22,499 nucleotides of DNA from Spirochaetota bacterium. GTDB lineage: Bacteria > Spirochaetota > JAHITG01. Shown piece by piece: positions 16,169 through 22,499 of the stretch. The stretch lies in contig JAHITG010000015.1 in NCBI GenBank assembly GCA_018817865.1, positions 1 through 22,499 on the forward strand. The letters are read 5' to 3'. Numbering within the stretch: the stretch's first letter is position 1; every line of letters begins with the position of its first letter. The position numbers and the translations under genes were made by a program. The notes below the pieces were generated by a model. That model saw nothing but the letters and a program-made list of their open reading frames with translations. It was not told where the DNA came from and did no database searches.

Positions 16169-16954
16169 TCACTTTTTGATATCCTCATCCAATATTACGG
16201 GATAAGAATTCATCATCTCTTTTAAATAATTAAACCTTTTATCATAGTCGGCCTTCTCTTTATCCGTTAAATAATACGAATGGAGTGCTAATTCCTGAAG
16301 CAGCAGTTTGCATTTTACCTGCAAAACTCTATACTCCAGTTCTGTTGCATACTGGGAATGGTATTCCGTAAAGGCACTGCCTTTGACCATGTCATTGGAT
16401 TGAAAATAGACTTTAGGATAATCATGGATCATCTCACGCAGCTTCAGGATGAGCTCATTCTTGGATTGTACGTTGGATGCAAAATATTTATAGGAGGTCT
16501 TCCTGACACTCCTGATCCTGTTCGAGATAAATCCCGAGGACCAGACTCCGCCCAGTACTGTTTTCCCGTATTGCAGGCTGCAGATGACCATATAGATAAT
16601 ATTGGCCTCTAAAAAATTCTCATAGGGATCCTTGTTTTTCTTAAATTTAAATTCCCTGATCTCATTAAGGATCAGATCATATGTAAGCCGATGGTAATGA
16701 ATACTCTTAAAGGAACTGCTTTTATACGGCTTCAATTCAAGAAAGATCTTGTCCAGGTCAGGACGGAAGAGATCGATCTGTTCTTTAATTACCTTTAACC
16801 GGGTTCCGATGCTGTATTTTTTTAAATAATCCTTTATAAGGTCAGAGTCTTTAATAAACCGGTTCTTTAAGGAATAAAGGCCATCCGGAAGAAGGCATAA
16901 TTGGTTATCACCTTTTTTTAAGCGGTACAGCAATATTCTTACTGTTTTAAACAT
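16169..16954 (-). CDS. Hypothetical protein, 261 aa, coupled to the exonuclease gene
   Basis: I do not recognise this protein. It is Lys-, Tyr- and Leu-rich and appears mostly helical, with no signal peptide and no clear membrane span. Only the segment ANIIYMVICSLQYGK near the middle is hydrophobic. A conserved-looking glycine-rich stretch GKTVLGGVWSSGF follows, but it is not a Walker A loop. There are only two cysteines and no metal-binding pattern. Its ATG lies 16 nt inside the end of the exonuclease gene, and its stop is 64 nt before the MBL hydrolase gene. That arrangement suggests it is made with, and perhaps works with, these two enzymes. The reading frame is real judging from its length and the tight overlap. 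Confidence 0.7.
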   Translation of the reverse strand: MFKTVRILLYRLKKGDNQLCLLPDGLYSLKNRFIKDSDLIKDYLKKYSIGTRLKVIKEQIDLFRPDLDKIFLELKPYKSSSFKSIHYHRLTYDLILNEIREFKFKKNKDPYENFLEANIIYMVICSLQYGKTVLGGVWSSGFISNRIRSVRKTSYKYFASNVQSKNELILKLREMIHDYPKVYFQSNDMVKGSAFTEYHSQYATELEYRVLQVKCKLLLQELALHSYYLTDKEKADYDKRFNYLKEMMNSYPVILDEDIKK

Positions 16955-18249
16955 TTTGATTTCAGCCTGTCCGTTCTTTTAATGATATCATCCATCTCAT
17001 CAGTATAAGCTGTGTTATGCATCTTTGAAATACGCCGGATCCTTTCTTCTGCTTCTCCGAGTATCCTGATCGCCTCTTTATAATCCCTCTTTGTATGTTC
17101 ATGGATCTTACTCAGTTCCATGTATGGGAAATAATCAAACTTTGGAATATCTTCTATCATTTTATTCAGGTATTCCTTCATCTTTGAGATATCCTTTTCG
17201 CTTTTGTGATGGTGATACAACTGCCGGAGAGTGAGAGGCAGATCATCCTTTCTATTATTACAACTGTACTGCAGAAGATCTAACGCGATCCTTTGATCAA
17301 CAGGATACAGAAGAGAGGCCATACTGTTGTAATTGATCATTTCCGGTATTTTTTTATCCAGCAGGTTCTGCATGTTCTGAACTTGAATAATCAAAAGTCC
17401 CAGCATGGACCGGACATCCATCAGGTTATGATAAAAGATCCCTTCGAGAATTCCGGCATTCCGTGTCTTTAAATAATCCTTATAATATTCCGGAATGAGG
17501 TATCCGGGAATATCCTCATTGGATCTAATAAATTTCAGGATATGTTTTTCCACTGTACCTAAATTGAATTCAGGGAGCAGATTCTTCCACATCCGCCTGG
17601 ATGTATGGAGGAGGTCAAAATGATAGAGGTTATCCAGCGTAAAGCTGAACCTTCTTGACATGATAAACCTGCTCTTTAACAGATAGAAGTCAAAGCATTT
17701 CCCGTTATAGGAGATCAGATGGAATTTCTTTTTAAAAAAGTCTTCAAGGATATAGAGCATTCCTTTTTCATTTATGTAATCTTCAATGAAGTACTGTTCA
17801 ATAACAAATTCCTTCTTTTTATTAAAAAATCCGAGCCCTACCAAAAAAGCCATGTTACCGGCACCGCAGGAGAGGCCTGTGGACTCCACATCAAAGAAGA
17901 GGAGTTTGTCAAACTGGAAGTTCTTTAAGTGATCATTCTTACCCAGGATCGAGAACAGCTCATTAAGATTTGAATTAAATAAATTGATGTCACTGATCCG
18001 GACATCTCCGATCTTAGTCTCCAGGGGGTATGACTTACTTACTTTAAAGACCTGCTTAAAGGGAGTCTCTATAAATTCTCCTTCAGGAAAGACTGTCTTC
18101 AATGAAGCCCCGGGAGTAAGCTTTCTGCTCTTGATCTCTGAAGCTTTTTTCAGAACACCCATCCGTTTCAGTTCATCCAGGGTGATCTTCTTTTCTTCTG
18201 TCTTTTCTTTCATCGGGATCCCGTTAATACTATAATACTTGAAATCCAT
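16939..18249 (-). CDS. RNase H-like DEDD exonuclease (YprB-type) with C-terminal TPR-like helices
   Basis: From the ATG at 18249 the protein has 436 residues. The RNase H-like fold with DEDDh-type exonuclease residues is visible: D120 and E122 in FFDVESTGL, D187 in SYNGKCFD, and H274 with D278 in YHNLMDV. This matches the YprB family of predicted 3'-5' exonucleases, whose substrate (DNA or RNA) is not settled. After the catalytic domain, residues ~330-425 form helical repeats of TPR type (for example YMELSKIHEHTKRDYKEA), probably for partner binding. The frame is open further up to a TTG at 18303, but that extension crosses a hairpin and has no Shine-Dalgarno; ATG 18213 (MKEKTEEKK) is another option. 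The downstream 261-aa gene overlaps it by 16 nt, and an MBL hydrolase follows, so this may be a nucleic-acid-processing operon. Confidence 0.85.
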   Translation of the reverse strand: MDFKYYSINGIPMKEKTEEKKITLDELKRMGVLKKASEIKSRKLTPGASLKTVFPEGEFIETPFKQVFKVSKSYPLETKIGDVRISDINLFNSNLNELFSILGKNDHLKNFQFDKLLFFDVESTGLSCGAGNMAFLVGLGFFNKKKEFVIEQYFIEDYINEKGMLYILEDFFKKKFHLISYNGKCFDFYLLKSRFIMSRRFSFTLDNLYHFDLLHTSRRMWKNLLPEFNLGTVEKHILKFIRSNEDIPGYLIPEYYKDYLKTRNAGILEGIFYHNLMDVRSMLGLLIIQVQNMQNLLDKKIPEMINYNSMASLLYPVDQRIALDLLQYSCNNRKDDLPLTLRQLYHHHKSEKDISKMKEYLNKMIEDIPKFDYFPYMELSKIHEHTKRDYKEAIRILGEAEERIRRISKMHNTAYTDEMDDIIKRTDRLKSKCLKQ

Positions 18250-18277
18250 TCCATTGTCAACCGAATTTGAACCACCC

Positions 18278-18303
18278 TTGAGATTTTCTCTGAAAAATCT
18301 CAA
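18278..18303. repeat. Small inverted repeat (10-bp arms)
   Basis: TTGAGATTTT (18278-18287) is matched inverted by AAAATCTCAA (18294-18303) with a 6-nt loop. It lies just upstream of the preferred start of the exonuclease gene and could form a hairpin in its leader. Confidence 0.6.
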
Positions 18304-18312
18304 TGCTAAAAG

Positions 18313-18346
18313 CCCGGGAATTTCTCTCCAGAGAAATTCCTCGGGG
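18313..18346. repeat. G+C-ended hairpin (about 15 bp stem)
   Basis: CCCGGGAATTTCTCT (18313-18327) pairs with the sequence at 18330-18346, with one or two bulged bases and a very short loop. No T-run follows on either side, so it is not a standard terminator. It directly adjoins the CACAGAG-type repeat and may belong to the same element. Confidence 0.6.
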
Positions 18347-18575
18347 CAGAGAACACAGAGAAAAAATCAGAGGCCACAGAGAAAAACAAAGATAAGTAAT
18401 AAAAAAATATTTTTATTAATAAATTAAAATGGAATAATTAATTAATATTTTTAATACCATTATATTTTATGTAAATAGTAAAAATAATTATTAATGAGAT
18501 TATAAACTTCATTGATCTTAATATAATTATTTTTTCTGTTTTCTCTGTGCCTCTGTGTCTCTGTGGTATTTTTTT
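18346..18575. repeat. Inverted CACAGAGA-type repeat flanking an A+T-rich core
   Basis: At the left end (18346-18386) the motif CAGAGA/CACAGAGA recurs. The right end (about 18535-18572) carries the same motifs inverted. The best match is CAGAGGCCACAGAGAAAAA on the left (18369-18387) against CAGAGGCACAGAGAAAA read on the minus strand on the right. The interior (18388-18533) is very A+T-rich and without an open frame. Similar CACAGAGA-type strings recur, as I remember, in intergenic regions of varied bacteria. It may be a non-autonomous mobile element; it is not a CRISPR because units are irregular and unspaced. Confidence 0.6.
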
Positions 18576-18715
18576 TTTATTATAATAGTATTAACGATCT
18601 ATTATGGTATATACAAATATGCAAACGGTTTTTCTTGATTTCTAATTATTATTTATTTAATTTTCAATAAATCAGAAACAACAGATGATAACCCAATTAA
18701 TAAGGGGGAATTAAA
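18576..18715 (+). other. Leader region of the NCS2 permease gene
   Basis: This is A+T-rich non-coding sequence. It ends in a strong Shine-Dalgarno AAGGGGG, seven bases before the permease ATG. I looked for the conserved purine-riboswitch core and did not find it. No clear promoter stands out. Confidence 0.4.
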
Positions 18716-20314
18716 ATGAAACTCTTTAGAAGATCCGATCTGAATGCCTTCTGGGCACTCTTTTCCGATAACCTGGCCAACCTGGTCATTTTAAGCGGTG
18801 TCTGTAAATTTGTCTTTAAGATGCCTGACAGAATAGTTTTTGGAAGGATCCTGCCCGGTATCGGGATTGCCCTCATACTCGGGCTTCTCTATTATGCTTT
18901 TATAGCCTACAGGCTTGCGAAAAAAGAGAAGAGGCAGACAGTTACGGCACTGCCCTATGGCATCAGTACTCCTGTCATGTTCGTCTATCTGTTCGGGATC
19001 ATCGGCCCGGTATACTGGAAGACAGGCAGTGCCGAGATCGCATGGCAGGTCGGTATCGCTGCCGCCTTTATAGGCGGGGTGATCGAAGCATTCGGAAGCA
19101 TCATGGGACCCTGGTTAAAAAAGATCACTCCGCGCGCCGGCATGCTGGGCACTTTAGCAGGTATTGCCATTGTCTGGATATCTACTGTGCCCATGGCCAT
19201 GATCTTTGAAGCGCCCCTGATCGGATTCGTCTCCCTTATTATCCTGTTCAGCGGATTGATCGCAGGGATTCGACTGCCCTTTAAACTGCCGGCCGGGCTT
19301 CTTGCCATTATCTTCGGAACAATTGTGGGGTTCCTGACAGGCCACTCCCACCTTTCCTTTCAGGGAACAGGACTCTATATTCCTGTACCGGTGATCCGTG
19401 ACATGATAGCCGGCATAAAAGTCATTTTTCAAAATTCAGCTATTCTGGCCGTGGTCATTCCTATTGAAATATATAATTTTATCGAAACCATGAATAATGT
19501 AGAATCAGCCGAGGCAGCCGGCGATAAATATAATGTCAGGCACTGTCAGATCATGGACGGGATCGGCACCATGACAGGAGCCATTTTCGGTTCGGCTTTT
19601 CCCACTACGGTCTATATAGGACATCCGGCTTATAAAAGGCTGGGTGCCGGAATAGGATATGCCTGGCTGGTGGGACTGGTTTTCTTTGTCGGAGGGATCT
19701 TCGGACTGGTGGCATTCCTGCACCATCTTATCCCGCATGCGGCCGTAGCACCCATGCTGGTCTTCATCGGAGTGATCATCATATCACAGGCATTCCGGGC
19801 AACGAAACAGAAGTATGCCATTGCCGTCGGGATAGCCATTATTCCTCATATTTCCGATATCATTGTAAAAAAGATCACCGGGTCTGTTCAGCAGATCAGC
19901 ATCTTCCTGAAAGGATACAGTAATAACATAAAAGGTGTGGATGAACTTATGGCCAACCTGAATAAATTTTCAGAAGGGATCTTTGATAACCGGGTTATCG
20001 GATTGTTAAAGAACGGCCAGGGCATCCATTTCATGGGCCAATCCATGCTCTCACAGGGAGCCATTATCACCGGCCTCTTATGGGGATCTATCACGGCTTT
20101 TCTCATTGATTTTAACTTTAAAAAGGCCTCTTTCTTTTCCATGGCAGGTGCCGTATTGACCCTCTTCGGATTCATACATGCTCCCCGGCTGGGGATCCAT
20201 GTTTCAGAAGTCTTTTGGGGGTATGTGATCATGTCCGGATCTTTTCTGCTGGCAGAGCTTTTTAAATTGAAGAAGGATCCCGCTATCGGCCATTTCGATT
20301 ACATGGAGAAATAA
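18716..20314 (+). CDS. NCS2-family (nucleobase-type) membrane permease
   Basis: This 532-residue integral membrane protein has about 12-14 hydrophobic spans and no cleaved signal. The segment ALPYGISTPVMFVYLFG (about 81-97), the acidic region ETMNNVESAEAAGDKYN (about 257-273), and GSAFPTTVYIGHPAYKRLGA after it match the layout of the xanthine/uracil permease superfamily, in which the acidic helix and the broken helices hold the substrate. Such carriers usually take up purines, uracil or related anions with H+ or Na+. The sequence is from a less studied branch (not clearly UraA, XanQ or AzgA), so the substrate is left open. The N-terminal 100 residues with RSDLNAFWALFSDNLANL are also typical of this branch. 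A strong AAGGGGG Shine-Dalgarno marks the start. It is a single gene, with a flavodoxin-like gene converging on it. Confidence 0.85.
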   Translation: MKLFRRSDLNAFWALFSDNLANLVILSGVCKFVFKMPDRIVFGRILPGIGIALILGLLYYAFIAYRLAKKEKRQTVTALPYGISTPVMFVYLFGIIGPVYWKTGSAEIAWQVGIAAAFIGGVIEAFGSIMGPWLKKITPRAGMLGTLAGIAIVWISTVPMAMIFEAPLIGFVSLIILFSGLIAGIRLPFKLPAGLLAIIFGTIVGFLTGHSHLSFQGTGLYIPVPVIRDMIAGIKVIFQNSAILAVVIPIEIYNFIETMNNVESAEAAGDKYNVRHCQIMDGIGTMTGAIFGSAFPTTVYIGHPAYKRLGAGIGYAWLVGLVFFVGGIFGLVAFLHHLIPHAAVAPMLVFIGVIIISQAFRATKQKYAIAVGIAIIPHISDIIVKKITGSVQQISIFLKGYSNNIKGVDELMANLNKFSEGIFDNRVIGLLKNGQGIHFMGQSMLSQGAIITGLLWGSITAFLIDFNFKKASFFSMAGAVLTLFGFIHAPRLGIHVSEVFWGYVIMSGSFLLAELFKLKKDPAIGHFDYMEK

Positions 20315-20339
20315 GGGACTTTGTTCATTTGAAGCAAAA

Positions 20340-20352
20340 CAGTAAAATACTG
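20340..20352 (-). terminator. Weak hairpin between convergent genes
   Basis: CAGTA-AAA-TACTG forms a 5-bp stem. Read on the minus strand it is followed by a short TTTT after the flavodoxin-like gene. It is too short to be a confident terminator. Confidence 0.2.
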
Positions 20353-20363
20353 ATCCATTGAAG

Positions 20364-20849
20364 CTATATAGTATCCCCAAGGATCTCATCTAAAAATTTA
20401 TCTATCGCTTTCACATCCAACTTTGAGATGCTCTCCTCAATATTGGCTATCTTCTTTATGATCGCCCGTTCTATAAAATTCATCCTTTGAAAATAGAATT
20501 CACCTCCGAACTGTCCCGTGGCAGATGCATGTTTCCTCAACTCTAAAGGAAAGGCGTCATCAAACTGTTTACAAGCATTTGTCCCCTGTTCCATACAGCA
20601 CAGATAAAGCCCTATCCTTTTCCGTAACAGGATATTCATGTTTTTAATACAGAAATTCTTTATTCCTTTCTGAATTTTACCAATATGGATCGACCCGCCG
20701 ATAATGATCGTATCAAAATCCGAAAGGTCAGGATTTTTATCCTGTTTTAAATTTATTATCTGTACGTTGTCCCTGATCTTTTCCTCAAGTATCCTGGCTG
20801 CTTTCTCTGCAGTCCCGTGCTTTGTCATGTAAATGATAGTTGTATTCAT
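20364..20849 (-). CDS. Flavodoxin-domain protein (HemG-like)
   Basis: This 161-residue protein has the flavodoxin fold of the Flavodoxin_5/HemG type. The FMN phosphate loop is TKHGTAEKAA (residues 9-18), the second strand ends in IIIGGSIHIGKIQKGIKNF, and the third FMN loop region is LCCMEQG. HemG oxidises protoporphyrinogen with menaquinone, but many relatives have other or unknown electron-transfer roles, and no haem genes lie nearby, so only a flavoprotein function is claimed. The ATG at 20849 is chosen because GGAGGAGG lies just upstream; the earlier ATG at 20861 would place that site inside the coding sequence. It faces the AstE-like gene across a 280-nt divergent region and converges on the permease gene. 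Confidence 0.82.
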   Translation of the reverse strand: MNTTIIYMTKHGTAEKAARILEEKIRDNVQIINLKQDKNPDLSDFDTIIIGGSIHIGKIQKGIKNFCIKNMNILLRKRIGLYLCCMEQGTNACKQFDDAFPLELRKHASATGQFGGEFYFQRMNFIERAIIKKIANIEESISKLDVKAIDKFLDEILGDTI

Positions 20850-20861
20850 TTCCTCCTCCAT

Positions 20862-21128
20862 TCATCTTTAGATCCGGAAACATGGAAGTTCAATTCCGCT
20901 TATATACATGATCGCTCTCAAATCTCCTGCTCATATACAGCTTGTATCCTGCTAATCCTGTTCCTTCTTCCTGAAATCATTATAATCTTTTATAAACTTA
21001 TTTAACAGGAAGAAAATGTCAAGAAAGATAAATTCCAATTGATCCTGATCTGTTCCTGATAATATTATTTGCCTTTCTGATATATACAGCTATATTTTTT
21101 AAAATAAGCAAATGATATCAAAAGTAAA
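20862..21128. other. Divergent intergenic region
   Basis: No gene is seen between the flavodoxin-like (-) and AstE-like (+) genes. An inverted repeat TTCTTCCTG (20965-20973) / CAGGAAGAA (21006-21014) brackets a TATAAT-containing stretch and could be an operator or hairpin; this is weak evidence. Confidence 0.35.
21069..21096 (+). promoter_or_regulatory. Putative promoter of the AstE-like gene
   Basis: TTGCCT (21069-21074), a 16-nt spacer and TATATT (21091-21096, 5/6 to TATAAT) would start transcription near 21103, 26-38 nt before the candidate start codons. Confidence 0.35.
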
Positions 21129-22121
21129 ATGAAGGACCATATGATACAGGAAGAGAAAAAAGAGAGTATCAAGATCACTTATTCTTTGTTAAAGATCATT
21201 ACCGGCTCTAATTTATCAAGAAGACGGCTCCCCTATATGGTAGCGGACAGCTTAAAACCAGGCCCCATAATATGGCTGACAGCCTGCGGGCATGGAGATG
21301 AAGTGGGCGGGATCGTTATTATCCAGGAGATATTCAAAAAAGTTAAGAAGAAGGGATTACTTAAAGGCTGTATCCACGCATTCCCCCTCATGAACCCGAT
21401 TGGATTTGAAACCACATCCCGGAACATCACCTTAAGTAAAGAAGACCTTAACAGGTCCTTCCCGGGCAATAAAAAAGGCTCTTTGGGAGAGCGCATTGCT
21501 AATAAGATATTCTCCACCATTCTTCAAACCAGTCCTGCCCTTGTACTGGATCTGCATAATGACTGGATAAAATCTATTCCCTACTCCATCATCGATCCGA
21601 ATCCCGGAACTCAGTACAAAGAAGTGAATGAAAAGACTAAAATATATAATAAAGCTGCAGGATTAGTGACCATCCTGGATACAGGAGATATTCAATCATC
21701 CCTGACTTACAACCTGTTAAAAAATAAGATCCCGGCCCTCACCCTGGAACTGGGTGAATCTTACATTGTTAATGAAGAGAATATCACTTTTGGAGTTAAT
21801 GCAATCTGGAATCTTTTATCCCATTTGAAGATGATCGATACTGAGGATGAACTCTTCCTGTATCCTCTTCCGGATGATCGATATAGAAATAAAACCCTGC
21901 AATATGTGGATGATCCTCTGAGTTCTTCCAGCGGGATCATCCGATTCCTGGTCCGGCCGGGAGATCTTATAATAAAAGGACAGCCTGTTGCCAGAATATA
22001 TGATGCATTCGGAAAGCTGCAGGAAACGATCTCTTCACTCCACGACTGCATCATTCTCGGCCATTCTGACTCTTCAGTAGCCTTTCCTGGCATGACGATA
22101 GTGGGTTCGGGAATTGTATAA
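21129..22121 (+). CDS. Succinylglutamate desuccinylase/aspartoacylase-family zinc hydrolase
   Basis: This 330-residue enzyme belongs to the AstE/AspA (M14-like) family, which cleaves N-acyl amino acids or similar amides. Zinc ligands are visible as H55 and E58 in ACGHGDEVGG and H143 in LDLHNDW. The substrate-binding EDLNRSFPG (106-113) and the catalytic Glu region LTLELGES (204-211) are present. The C-terminal ~70 residues (VRPGDLIIKGQPVARIYD) form the usual small beta domain. Nothing nearby is an arginine-succinyl pathway gene, so the acyl substrate is unknown. The ATG at 21129 is the first of two candidates; the ATG at 21141 has AAGGA four bases upstream and may be the true start, shortening the protein by four residues. 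Confidence 0.87.
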   Translation: MKDHMIQEEKKESIKITYSLLKIITGSNLSRRRLPYMVADSLKPGPIIWLTACGHGDEVGGIVIIQEIFKKVKKKGLLKGCIHAFPLMNPIGFETTSRNITLSKEDLNRSFPGNKKGSLGERIANKIFSTILQTSPALVLDLHNDWIKSIPYSIIDPNPGTQYKEVNEKTKIYNKAAGLVTILDTGDIQSSLTYNLLKNKIPALTLELGESYIVNEENITFGVNAIWNLLSHLKMIDTEDELFLYPLPDDRYRNKTLQYVDDPLSSSSGIIRFLVRPGDLIIKGQPVARIYDAFGKLQETISSLHDCIILGHSDSSVAFPGMTIVGSGIV

Positions 22122-22130
22122 AATTTTATA
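22117..22130. repeat. 14-nt perfect palindrome at the end of the AstE-like gene
   Basis: TATAAAATTTTATA spans the stop codon (22119-22121). Being wholly A+T it is probably not a strong terminator. Confidence 0.35.
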
Positions 22131-22211
22131 ACCCGGCTTCCTCTGTACCATAACCATTTTTAATACATGCATTAATACCGGATCAAAGGGATCTGAAAAA
22201 ATGCATATCTT

Positions 22212-22499
22212 TTATTTAATGTAATATCCCGAAACCCGCCATGTATTATCTTTATCTTCCATGGGAGTAACGGTCTCCAGGGCACTTTCCTTGAATTCAA
22301 ATGAGGTTTCATACTGGATAACCACATATTTCCCGTCAGGAGCACCCGGTAATGAAGTATAAAACTTTTTTGAGCGCATTGTACGGCTCTTCAATTTTCC
22401 CAGAGGTTTTCGTACAGCAGTTAAAGACTGATTCCATTTTTCTTTCGAGACTGCATTTTTAAAATAGGATGCTGATTCATCCCAGCTTGTGTCGTAATC
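22212..22499 (-). CDS. DUF4019 protein, C-terminal part (cut by the window edge)
   Basis: The minus frame is open from the window edge at 22499 to the stop at 22212, giving 95 residues of a protein whose start lies outside. It matches what I remember of DUF4019: DYDTSWDESASYFKNAV, then KWNQSLTAVRKPLG, SLPGAPDGKYVVIQY, FEFKESALETVTPM and the ending WRVSGYYIK. Proteins of this family are usually small and exported; their function is unknown. A TTG at 22394 is not the real start, since homology-like sequence runs through it. The gene converges on the AstE-like gene, 90 nt away. Confidence 0.8.
   Translation of the reverse strand, partial: DYDTSWDESASYFKNAVSKEKWNQSLTAVRKPLGKLKSRTMRSKKFYTSLPGAPDGKYVVIQYETSFEFKESALETVTPMEDKDNTWRVSGYYIK

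Noticed and set aside
18250..18303. N-terminal extension of the exonuclease from a TTG.
   Set aside because: The extension overlaps a perfect hairpin, lacks a Shine-Dalgarno and reads as non-conserved sequence; the ATG at 18249 is preferred.
18346..18575. CRISPR-like array from repeated CACAGAG strings.
   Set aside because: Units are short, irregular and in opposite orientation at the two ends, with no regular spacers or cas genes; the Fe-S nuclease is better explained as a RecD2 partner.
18576..18715. Purine riboswitch before the NCS2 permease.
   Set aside because: The conserved core sequence and three-way junction were not found in the A+T-rich leader.

Overview
The window looks like chromosomal DNA of an A+T-rich, diderm, probably anaerobic bacterium. 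Two predicted outer-membrane barrel proteins (a UPF0164/PorV-like protein and a peptidase-propeller-barrel protein) indicate an outer membrane. A rubrerythrin-type ferritin-like protein, a radical SAM enzyme and an Fe-S nuclease fit an anaerobic or microaerobic life. UPF0164 and the general gene mix remind me of Spirochaetota, but this is a tentative guess without a phylogenetic marker. No rRNA, tRNA, CRISPR array, phage gene or transposase gene was recognised.

Left part (1-2650): an SDR9C-like short-chain dehydrogenase (+) converges on, and overlaps by 24 nt, a radical SAM protein (-). Next comes a small protein with a CxxC...CxxH metal site (-). This part is visibly more A+T-rich than the rest. 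The first ~60 bases may hold the start of another gene leaving the window.

2858-4642 (+): an exported NHL-propeller protein is followed 3 nt later by a ferritin-like di-iron protein. A ~140-170 bp inverted-repeat element separates them from the converging operon.

4813-11292 (-): a four-gene operon, in order of transcription: a 944-aa outer-membrane protein (HExxH peptidase, propeller, barrel), a HAD phosphatase, a PD-(D/E)XK nuclease with a four-cysteine Fe-S site, and a RecD2 helicase. The last two overlap by ATGA and probably work as a helicase-nuclease pair. Divergent from this operon lies clpB (11543-14134). A perfect 23-bp inverted repeat sits in its likely 5' leader.

14291-18249: a UPF0164/PorV-like porin (+) ends 2 nt from a converging operon (-) of RNase H-like exonuclease, an unrecognised 261-aa protein and an MBL-fold hydrolase. 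A 400-bp non-coding region with hairpins and an inverted CACAGAGA-type repeat follows.

18716-22499: an NCS2-type permease (+), a flavodoxin-like protein (-), an AstE/AspA-type deacylase (+) and the C-terminal part of a DUF4019 protein (-, cut by the window edge). Most of the window is housekeeping or accessory metabolism. I see no clear new defence or mobile system; the best leads are the nuclease-RecD2 pair, the peptidase-propeller-barrel protein, the exonuclease/unknown/MBL operon and the three inverted-repeat elements.
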